Origin: an uncultured Lachnospiraceae bacterium
GTDB lineage: Bacteria; Bacillota; Clostridia; Lachnospirales; Lachnospiraceae
Assembly: GCA_902796595.1 (NCBI GenBank)
Contig: CADBPM010000079.1
Location: forward strand, 1-32,175
Direction: 5' to 3'
DNA length: 32,175 bases
Part shown: one piece after another, positions 25,053-32,175 of the stretch
Layout: each line of letters begins with the position of its first letter
How positions within the stretch are numbered: the first letter of the stretch is position 1
The notes under the pieces: generated by a model
Told to the model about the DNA's origin: nothing
Seen by the model: only the letters and a program-made list of their open reading frames with translations
Databases searched by the model: none
Position numbers and translations under genes: made by a program

Positions 25053-25081
25053 AGTATATGACATGGTTAATTATTTGTCAA
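25053..25081 (-). promoter_or_regulatory. Strong promoter of the fumarase-Hdr-Flx-fumarate reductase operon
   Basis: On the minus strand, a perfect TTGACA (25081-25076), a 17-base spacer and TATACT (25058-25053). The leader of roughly 95 bases shows no recognisable riboswitch. Confidence 0.8.
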
Positions 25082-25114
25082 TGTTTCCTTGACATTTATC
25101 GACTATTGCAACAG

Positions 25115-25183
25115 AAAAAAAGAGAGGAAGATATCGCGCGACATTCAGATAATAAATTATCGCTTTTTTCTTCACTCTCTTTT
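25115..25183 (-). terminator. Terminator of the flagellin gene
   Basis: An AAAAGAGAG-type arm (25118-25131) pairs with 25169-25183 with a mismatch around a long loop. The loop itself holds a GATAAT/ATTATC mini-hairpin (25148-25161). On the minus strand the structure ends in CTCTC and seven T. Confidence 0.6.
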
Positions 25184-25207
25184 AATAAACGTTAAGTAAT
25201 AAGTCAA

Positions 25208-27334
25208 TTATTGCAGCAGCTGCACTACACCTGCATAGGTCTGGTTTGCCTGCGCCATCATACTCTCTCCTGCCTTCGCAAGAATACTTAATTTTGCAAA
25301 CGTCGTCATTTCACCTGCCATTTCAGTATCCCTTATAAGCGATTCTGCTGCCTGTGTATTTTCATGAATGTTACTGTCTACATTGTATGCATGCTCAAGT
25401 CTGTTCTGATAAGCTCCAAAAAGACTCCTCTGTTCACTTACTATCTTAAGGGCTTCTCCTATTTCATCAATAGCATCTCTTGCGCCATCTTGAGTGGAAA
25501 CATCCATTACATCAATTCCAAGAATTCTGTTATTAAGGCACCTGTACTTCATCTCTATAAGATTATCGTAATAAGACTCCGTCCCCGCCTGAATAGATAA
25601 ACATTTCCATTCTGCAGCCTTCTTCACGCTCATTTCCTTAATAACCTGATTTGTACCAGTACTGGGTGTATTTAAATAAAACGAATCATCATCCGGATTA
25701 GAATACAAATCAAAAACTGTATTTTTATTCAATAGATTCGTAACACTCGCTACTACCTCATCCTTGGTTATGTCTTTGTTGAGTGTAACAGTCATATACA
25801 TGTTTCCGACATGGGTATCTTTTTTAGGAGTACTTCCCTTATCTCCGTAAACATAAGGCGTTGTTGAACTTATATCAAAACTCACCGTAAAAGAAGGATT
25901 AACTGTACCTCCACTTGGATTATCACCGCCCTTATCCTGTGCCAGGACTCCTGGATTAGCGTCAGTTCCAAGTAAGCCGTCTATAAGTCCTGTTATATTA
26001 GGAGTTACATAGTGAGTTATTCCTCCTACCTTATGCTCGATCACATTACCATTAGGACCATTTACATTCCAATATTCCCACCATTCTCCAAAGTGATCAT
26101 TTGTCACATGTTTGCTTTCATCATTAACAGAATGACTATATTGGCTCGGCGTATAAATACTTCCATAATACATCTGGTTAGCCGTAACCGTAAATTCAAT
26201 CGGTGTCTTTGTGCCATCTGCCTTATCACTTGTCGTGCTTGGCGCTTTTAAAGTAAATTTCCATATTTTATCAGGATCAGAAGCTGTGGGGAACGTTGTA
26301 AGGTTTCCTGCTGCATTTGAAGGAATTATGCTATCGTTATCCTCCATATCAAAATTTCTTTTAAATGCGTATGCAGCGTCGTATATCATATATGTATTAA
26401 AAGACAGACTTACACTTCCATCTGTAAGAGTAGTCTCCTTATCAGGTGTACTGCCAACAGCCACATGATTCTGAACATTTACGCTTCTGTTAACAAGTAT
26501 TCTTTGTCCGTTTAAAGCTTTAGCTACATCTTCTTTTTCAGCTGTATCTGCAACACTAAAATCAATCTTCGCATCAATCAGAGCCACATCACCATCATAC
26601 AGATCAGGATAAGTATTTTTATCATATAAGTCAGAAAGTTGAACTGAATAATTTTGTTTTTTAAACTTTTTCCAACCTATATAGTCAGTAGCATAATCCT
26701 TACCATTTTCACCTGTCCAGTAAAAAGCAACTCCCTTAGTGGCATCAGCCGTAATATTTATCTGCCCATAGCTATACTGGGATGAATAGCCATATGACCT
26801 GTCTGTTATCGGTATTATTCCCTTAACATTTTCTGTAATTTTATAGCCATTTTTGCTCAAGTTTGTCAGCAAAGCAAATGGCACAGCTCTAACCATGGGG
26901 GCACTTATTTCATCCTGCTCCCATATTTTTCTTTCGTTATAATATGTGGTGTCGAATATTCTTGACATTTCCGCGCGGATTTCATTTATCTCATCCTGAA
27001 TGTTCGCCCTGTCGATGTCACTTAAAGTTCCATTTGCCGCCTTTACAGAAAGTTCCGTCATTCTTTAAAGCATATCATGCACTTCATTCAAGGCTCCGTC
27101 CGCAACCTTACAAAGGCCTATCCCTTCTTCTATGTTGGAGCAGTCCTGATTGAGTCCTCGTACCTCACGGCGCATTTTCTCACTGATAGCAAGCCCCGCC
27201 GCATCGTCCGCAGACCTGTTTATCCTGTAGCCGCTGGAAAGCTTTTCTATAGATTTCGTCTTATCGCCTGTAATTAGCCTGTATTGACGTTCAGCATTTG
27301 CAGCCGACATGTTATGTTTTATTACATACGCCAT
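25208..27334 (-). pseudogene. Flagellin gene interrupted by an in-frame TAA
   Basis: The reading frame starts MAYVIKHN (27334, strong AGGAGG site) and carries the conserved flagellin N-terminus (KLSSGYRINRSADDAAGLAISEK). It hits TAA at 27065-27067, codon 90, directly after VHDML. The same frame continues RMTELSVKAANGT to a typical flagellin C-terminus (LFGAYQNRLEH, AAESLIRDTEMA, LAKAGESMMAQANQ) and stops at 25208, about 708 residues in all. Most flagellins have Gln at this position (MLQRM), so one CAA-to-TAA change explains it. The central insert of roughly 400 residues is large. Cys occurs at C65, C75 and twice near the C-terminal domain, which is unusual for flagellin. The gene is last in a glycosyltransferase operon. 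A separate start at 27061 lacks a ribosome binding site, so two-part expression is doubtful. Confidence 0.85.
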
Positions 27335-27348
27335 AGCTCTCTCCTCCT

Positions 27349-28338
27349 TTACAACAAGATCACATCGTTCAACAACCTTTCAGGACTCTTGTCATTGGCC
27401 TCCATAAGCCTTAGAGAACTGTTCTCTATCCTGCCTTTTATATATGGATTCTGATTCTTTTTTATCACATCAAACTTGGTTCTTCTAAGTTCCCTCAAAT
27501 ATTCAAGTGCTTCTTCATGTGACACCTTTTTATCAAGATAGCCTCTTACCGCACAATTTATCCCGTAAGAATACAGCTTAAGATTTTCAAATTCCACTGC
27601 ATTCTGAATTTTTCTATACGAATCAAGCTTTGAAACTCTACCGTATATTGCCTTCATTGCTTCTATTATACTGCCGGTATATTTTTTCACATCTTCCTCA
27701 GACGAAAGTGAACCAGCCGATTTTTCATAATAATAAAGAACTTCATTTACATTTCCAACACTCTTAGCTGTCGCAAAGATAAAGTCCAGAAAATCCGCAT
27801 CTTCAAGTATTGCTCTCTCCCTGAAGGGAATTCCGGTTGAAATGATAAGCTCCCGTTTAAATATTTTCGACCAGATATATCCCCCTTGGATGATAAGCCC
27901 CGACCTCTTCTCGTTATCCAATTCTCCCGTATACTTGTCAGGAGTATTTATAACTGTGCTCTCTCTTCCCTTGTCAAAATAGCCACAATCCACAAAATCA
28001 AAATTGCCCTCGATTGCCTTATCATACAGCTTTTCATACATTTCAACCGAAGGCTCGTCATCGCTGTCGCAAAACCCGATATATTCACCGCTCGCAGACT
28101 CTATTCCAATATTTCTTGCACCGCCAGCTCCCATCTGCACGTCAGAATTGACCGCGATTATCTTATCCGGATACATCTGTTCGAATGCAAGTATCCTTCC
28201 CCACGTATCATCTGTGGATGCATCATTTACAATGATTATCTCAATATCCTGCAATGTCTGTTTCAACAATGCCATGACCGCTCCGACCATAGTGTCGCGC
28301 CCGTTCCTTACCGGCATTATCACGCTGACCTTAACCAT
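27349..28338 (-). CDS. Family 2 glycosyltransferase
   Basis: The protein has 329 residues from ATG 28338, which has GGAGGGG upstream; an ATG 21 bases earlier is less well placed. The N-terminal GT-A fold opens VKVSVIMPVRNG, with nucleotide-binding NDASTDDT and the metal-binding FCDSDDE. The C-terminal half is helical and of unknown specificity. It is cytosolic and shares the domain plan and the C-terminal ...NDKSPERL... motif with the paralogue at 29523-30566. The start overlaps the upstream gene by 8 bases and the stop is 14 bases before the flagellin start. Flagellin O-glycosylation is therefore the likely role, by context. Confidence 0.88.
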   Translation of the reverse strand: MVKVSVIMPVRNGRDTMVGAVMALLKQTLQDIEIIIVNDASTDDTWGRILAFEQMYPDKIIAVNSDVQMGAGGARNIGIESASGEYIGFCDSDDEPSVEMYEKLYDKAIEGNFDFVDCGYFDKGRESTVINTPDKYTGELDNEKRSGLIIQGGYIWSKIFKRELIISTGIPFRERAILEDADFLDFIFATAKSVGNVNEVLYYYEKSAGSLSSEEDVKKYTGSIIEAMKAIYGRVSKLDSYRKIQNAVEFENLKLYSYGINCAVRGYLDKKVSHEEALEYLRELRRTKFDVIKKNQNPYIKGRIENSSLRLMEANDKSPERLLNDVILL

Positions 28339-29542
28339 TTTCCCCCTCCAGTTTGCCAACTCTTATCCTTGCAGGTTCATATTTTCCACAAGTTCTGTAA
28401 TATTTCAACGCTTCTTTTTTATTTCCGGTCACTTCTAATATCACCCCTATGTTATAGAAAGAAAGATATGAAGAAGTTCCCTTTGTCTTCTCATGCTTTG
28501 CCTTGGTTGCCTTGATAAAATACTCGATTGCCTTGTCAAAAAGCCCATTCTCGCGAAGTATGTGCCCCATCAGAAAATAAAAATCCGAATCATCATCAAA
28601 AAATTCTTCAAGGTTGAGAAGCTGTATCGCCGCTCTTATATTTTCGTTCCTCCTTGTGTTAAGAAGTGCATAACCGTAAGTAACTATACAATCCTGCACA
28701 TAGGTAAGCTTCGGATCAACATCACGCTCAAGAACTTCTTCAAAATTTTCCACTGATGATTCAAAATCGCCTATAGAATAAAAACTCTTTCCAAGCTGAT
28801 AGAAAAGATACGAATCATTTTCACCAGAATCCTCTAACATCTTTTTCAAAAGCTTTATATTTCTATATGCTTTCGCCTCGCACTCTTCCTTCGTACCCAT
28901 ATAGCCATCGTGAAAAAATGAAAGCTCCGTAGCTATTCTCTTCGGAGGATTTTTCCCATCTTTTGTAAGAAGCTGCTCGTGAATACACCCCTTATATTCC
29001 ACAACTCTACGGTCAAATACTCTCGGAAGCATTTCAACATTTTCTGCAATCTCATTTTCTTCCATGTAAAAGTTTATCCTTTTTACAAGTCCGACTGCTT
29101 TCAGGTTGAAATACTCCTCTCCCGCCTTTGCTATTTTCCTGAGCTCTTTTTCAAGCTTTTCAGGTGGTTGAAATTTCCCGTCCATTAACATTTTATAGGC
29201 ATCAGCCGCATCAACAGCACCATCTTTCCCGGGACATTCATCACTGTCTATTGACAGAATAAGGTTATTTTTAGCCGCCTTAAAGCAATGATTTTTGGCA
29301 GCAGCAAAATCATTGTCCCACATATAATATATATCGGTAATATTCCGTTTTTTCTTAACAGTTTTTAACATTTCAACAGTGCCATCATCCGAACCAGTGT
29401 CCTCGATAACTATTTCAACTGGTACCTTTTCGAACGTAGAAATAAGCCTTTCCAGTCTTTTCCTGTCATTTTTTGTTATAATACATACAGAAAGCGGAAT
29501 TTCACCTTTTCCATCATCATAATCACTTGCCATGCGCCGCAC
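28331..29542 (-). CDS. Family 2 glycosyltransferase with TPR-like repeats
   Basis: This 403-residue protein has an N-terminal GT2 domain (LSVCIITKNDRKRLERLI; EDTGSDDGT; SIDSDECPG as the DxD site) followed by helical TPR-like repeats (about 240-395; FYQLGKSFYSIGDFESSVENFEEVL and two similar units). GT2-TPR proteins of this kind are common in flagellin or cell-surface glycan loci. The start is ambiguous. GTG at 29542 has AAGGAG 4 bases upstream, while ATG at 29533 has the same site 13 bases away. It overlaps both neighbours, so it is co-translated with them. Sugar and acceptor are unknown. Confidence 0.85.
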   Translation of the reverse strand: MRRMASDYDDGKGEIPLSVCIITKNDRKRLERLISTFEKVPVEIVIEDTGSDDGTVEMLKTVKKKRNITDIYYMWDNDFAAAKNHCFKAAKNNLILSIDSDECPGKDGAVDAADAYKMLMDGKFQPPEKLEKELRKIAKAGEEYFNLKAVGLVKRINFYMEENEIAENVEMLPRVFDRRVVEYKGCIHEQLLTKDGKNPPKRIATELSFFHDGYMGTKEECEAKAYRNIKLLKKMLEDSGENDSYLFYQLGKSFYSIGDFESSVENFEEVLERDVDPKLTYVQDCIVTYGYALLNTRRNENIRAAIQLLNLEEFFDDDSDFYFLMGHILRENGLFDKAIEYFIKATKAKHEKTKGTSSYLSFYNIGVILEVTGNKKEALKYYRTCGKYEPARIRVGKLEGENG

Positions 29543-30566
29543 GATACTCCTTAACTTTCTTTCTATCTTCCGGTATCACCTGGATCGTATTCATAAGCTT
29601 TTCAGGGCTCTTATCATTATCCTTCATTATGAGAATCTGGCGTTCGGAAAGTCTCGGACGCAGATACTGATTGTTGTAGCCGGCAGGAATAATTGACAGC
29701 TTCCAAAGGCGAAGATCCTGAAGGTAATGGCGGGTAAAATCCCATGTCGTCTTATCGTTCAGCAGATATTCGTTTAAAAGCTCCTCTATAGCAATATCAT
29801 AAAGTTCAAGGATCCTGTACTCTACAGCCTCTCTTATCCCCTTATAATTAGGAAGATTTTTCGTACATTTATAAATCCCATCTGCCGCAGCCTTAAGCTC
29901 TTCTGTGGACTTTGCCCTATCCTTAGGGTGAGAGGCCGAATCCTTGAGATCATCATAGTAATAAACAACTTTATCTATATTTCCCGCTGACTTCATGGTA
30001 GCAAAAAGTGAAACAAGATAGTCTGAATCCTCAAGCGTACATTTTTCCCTCATAGGCTTCAGCGGATCAAGAAGAACACTTCTCTTGAAAAGTCTCGACC
30101 AGAGAAACCCGCCGCCAAGTATAAGCTTGGAACGCTTCTCATCGTCAAGTTCTCCTGTCATATCATTTTGGGTAAGTCTTACCACTTCATTATCACGCTT
30201 GCAATAATATGCCGAATCAACCATATCGTAGTCACCTTCAACAGCCTTATCATGAAGAAGTTCAAACATATCCCTTTTCGCCTCATCATCGCTGTCACAG
30301 AAGCCAATATAGTCCCCTGTTGCATATGAAAGCCCTATATTTCTTGCGCCGCCAGGACCTCTATTTTCTTCGCAGTTTATCGCCATTATCTTATCCGGAA
30401 ATTTCTGTTCGAGAGCAAGCATTCTCAGCCACGAATCGTCTGTAGAACAATCATTTACAAGAATTATCTCCATATTTTCATACGTCTGCTGACATAAACT
30501 TACAACAGACTGAAAGAGATCTGCACCTGCATTATAAACAGGCATTATCACGCTTATCTTATCCAT
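29523..30566 (-). CDS. Family 2 glycosyltransferase
   Basis: This 347-residue protein has a GT2 N-terminus (DKISVIMPVYNAG), NDCSTDDSW and the DxD-type FCDSDDEAK. It is a close paralogue of the protein encoded at 27349-28338: the two share the GGARNIG, GELDDEKRS/GELDNEKRS and NDKSPEKL/NDKSPERL motifs. It is the first gene of the glycosyltransferase-flagellin operon, with an AAAGGTG site. No clear promoter could be fixed upstream. Duplication of an ancestral transferase with divergence of sugar specificity is a reasonable inference. Confidence 0.88.
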   Translation of the reverse strand: MDKISVIMPVYNAGADLFQSVVSLCQQTYENMEIILVNDCSTDDSWLRMLALEQKFPDKIMAINCEENRGPGGARNIGLSYATGDYIGFCDSDDEAKRDMFELLHDKAVEGDYDMVDSAYYCKRDNEVVRLTQNDMTGELDDEKRSKLILGGGFLWSRLFKRSVLLDPLKPMREKCTLEDSDYLVSLFATMKSAGNIDKVVYYYDDLKDSASHPKDRAKSTEELKAAADGIYKCTKNLPNYKGIREAVEYRILELYDIAIEELLNEYLLNDKTTWDFTRHYLQDLRLWKLSIIPAGYNNQYLRPRLSERQILIMKDNDKSPEKLMNTIQVIPEDRKKVKEYRAAHGK

Positions 30567-30747
30567 TTTTACACCTTTATGCAGACATAGTTCATCCCGA
30601 TGTCAGTCTGCGTCAACACCGAGGGAAGCTTGAAAATATTATTTCAAACCTGTACTTCTGATTCCATTTCAATTATTGACATCTTGACCTGCGCTAAATA
30701 TAAATTTAAGCCTCATTTCTATTATAATAAATTTTAAGCATAAAAAA

Positions 30748-30803
30748 AAGCCCATAAATGGGCTTAATATTGTATTGCCGGACAAAGTCCGGTAATACAA
30801 TAT
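30748..30803 (-). terminator. Tandem hairpins, terminator of the SGNH-like gene
   Basis: On the minus strand a 17-bp near-perfect stem (30803-30787 with 30783-30767) is followed at once by a 7-bp stem (30765-30759 with 30754-30748) and eight T. The second hairpin is a textbook terminator; the first may protect the 3' end. The rest of 30567-30861 shows only a TTGAAA/TTTCAA palindrome at 30630-30647. Confidence 0.8.
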
Positions 30804-30861
30804 ATCTACCATCGCGTAAACGATAAAACATGACCGGTCATCACGAAAATAACCTTCACTG

Positions 30862-31959
30862 TTAAGTCAACTCCCCGTTTAAAATTCCCTTTAATATTCC
30901 GGTAAATTTCTCTGCTCCTTTTTCATTAAGATGATCTGAATCAAGAAAATCCTCAGCATCAAAAATATCCATATCGTTAAAATCCCAAAAGTCTGCCTCT
31001 CCTGTTACATTGTTTAAAGCATTCATATAGCTTTCCTTATAAGCCGGATCAAGATGCTTTAAATATTCAGGTGCATGCGGTGGAGCAATGATATACAATG
31101 TAACATTATTTTCTGTACAGATATCAAATATACGTTGAAATACCTGCATATTCTCATTATATGTTTTCTCAAATTTCAAGACACTATTATGCCTTCCTGT
31201 CCTCTTTAAAACATAGGTTTCCTTCTCCTCATCTGTAAGTTCGCCCCATGTGCAATCCCTGCTCCATTTCTCCCACGCTCCTCTTTTTATTGTCTCGTTA
31301 TAATATGTAGAGTGAAACATATCCTCGTACTGCATCATAGAAATAGAATCAATGATATTCTTAAAATTCCAAACCTCACTATGAGGATTTCCTGGAATAT
31401 CTCTTACAAACATTGCATTGTGAAGGTCCTTAAATATCGGATAATAAACGTTCTCAACTCTGCTGATTTCTGTATGCGTAAGTGAAAGATCACAATAAAA
31501 AATGTAATAAGCCATTATAAGAACAACCTTTTTACATTTTCCTTCTGTGCAGCATTTCTCAATTTCTTTCATTGAATAATACAGATCTTTTGAATCAAGA
31601 CTGGTATTAACTAAAGAGGGATCACTGCAAAGATCCTTTCCACCATAAGAAGAACCTGTCACCAGAGTTTTTTCCGAATTTCTCATGGAATCTGCAAGAG
31701 CATTTTTCAGATAAAAATAATTGTATCTTGCAAGATACATGTCTGTAACATAGTCTACAAACTCTGATAGGACAAAATTCCAGTCATATACATCTCTATC
31801 AGGGTCAACCGTTCCATCACTTCCTGTAACAATGAACTACGTGTCTGCATTAGTAAAAAAATCACATGAATCATCAACGATCAGTTCGATCTCCGAATGC
31901 AGATACGTTTTTATAAGATTCATTCCAGTAAACTTACTTGATACGATTACTTTTCTCAT
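30862..31959 (-). pseudogene. SGNH-hydrolase-like gene interrupted by an in-frame TAG
   Basis: Translation from ATG 31959 (GAGGGG 5 bases upstream) gives MRKVIVSSKFTGMNL and stays open for 40 codons to TAG at 31837-31839. The same frame then runs on (FIVTGSDGTVDPDRD) for 324 codons to the stop at 30862. The body shows SGNH features: a candidate nucleophile Ser in VTGSSYGG (S103/S104) and a C-terminal DSDH (D340, H343) before LNEKGAEKF, as in GDSL/SGNH esterases acting on surface glycans. No signal peptide is seen. Translation from ATG 31740 would give 292 residues but has no good ribosome binding site. A single change (for example CAG to TAG) explains the break. An acyl-transfer or de-acylation role in the glycan locus is inferred. 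Confidence 0.7.
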
Positions 31960-32086
31960 TTAACCCCTCATTTCCTGTATTCGCTAAACTCCCCCTCGTC
32001 TTCCTTCCCTTAATAACCCATCAAAAGCTTATAGTATGCGAAGAAGATAATTGCCTTTTAATTCATCAGTTCTACCTTGCCAAAAA

Positions 32087-32175
32087 TCACCTGCCAAGTA
32101 ATTTCTTCGAGTCATTGTATTCTTTTAAACTGACATTAAGAATTTCGCATGCCCTTTCTATAGGAACATTCAAAT
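32087..32175 (-). CDS. Partial gene, C-terminal end only
   Basis: A minus-strand frame open from the window edge encodes about 28 residues, ending LNVSLKEYNDSKKLLGR and TGA at 32087-32089. The composition is protein-like and helical. It cannot be assigned to a family, and the rest lies outside the window. Confidence 0.4.
   Translation of the reverse strand, partial: LNVPIERACEILNVSLKEYNDSKKLLGR

Noticed and set aside
25208..27061. Flagellin C-terminal part as an independent protein
   Set aside because: It starts mid-domain, has no ribosome binding site and lacks the essential N-terminal helix; the frame is continuous with the upstream part apart from one stop codon.
30567..30700. Sigma-28-type promoter before the glycosyltransferase-flagellin operon
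   Set aside because: I looked for TAAA and GCCGATAA-type boxes and for TTGACA/TATAAT at proper spacing; no convincing pair was found.
25208..31959. Genome-wide stop codon reassignment
   Set aside because: Both TAA and TAG occur in frame, yet TAA, TAG and TGA end many other genes in the window at the expected place.

Overview
The window looks like chromosomal DNA from a low-GC, anaerobic, flagellated Gram-positive bacterium, most likely a Lachnospiraceae-type clostridium. This is inferred from AGGAGG-type ribosome binding sites, TTGACA/TATAAT promoters, several iron-sulfur flavoenzymes, no respiratory membrane anchors, and typical clostridial gene content. No phage, insertion sequence or CRISPR array was seen. 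Coding density is high and no gene-free stretch exceeds about 300 bases.

Layout. 1-140: tRNA-Arg(ACG) with its terminator. 276-3603 (minus): a FliB-type lysine N-methylase, a CorA-type ion channel and an M24 peptidase. 3755-7370 (minus): a heterodimeric ABC exporter with one degenerate ATP site, divergent from an AraC-family regulator (7588-8406, plus). 8480-10633 (minus): a Crp/Fnr-type regulator, a DUF1858 redox-disulfide protein, an unrecognised protein and a hemerythrin-like protein, probably a nitrosative or oxidative stress unit. 10856-13546 (plus): a large membrane diguanylate cyclase with two different solute-binding-protein sensor domains.

13590-24953 (minus) is the centrepiece. From one strong promoter (25053-25081) runs fumarase, HdrB, HdrC, HdrA, an MvhD/FlxD-like protein, two 4Fe-4S dicluster proteins, an FAD/NAD-binding FlxA-like protein, a soluble two-subunit fumarate reductase without membrane anchors, and an LDH/MDH-family dehydrogenase with Arg at the position that separates malate from lactate enzymes. 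Read together, the genes spell malate to fumarate to succinate. The fumarate reductase is apparently wired to a FlxABCD-HdrABC flavin-based electron-bifurcation module. My inference is that NADH is oxidised with fumarate as the high-potential acceptor while ferredoxin is reduced, so succinate formation conserves energy without a quinone pool.

25208-31959 (minus) is a flagellin and glycosylation locus: a flagellin gene directly behind three family-2 glycosyltransferase genes, and an SGNH-hydrolase-like gene upstream. Both the flagellin (TAA at codon 90) and the SGNH gene (TAG at codon 41) are interrupted by single in-frame stop codons with the reading frame otherwise intact. Filament production or decoration therefore appears to be recently inactivated, or these are sequence errors. 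A partial gene runs off the right edge on the minus strand.
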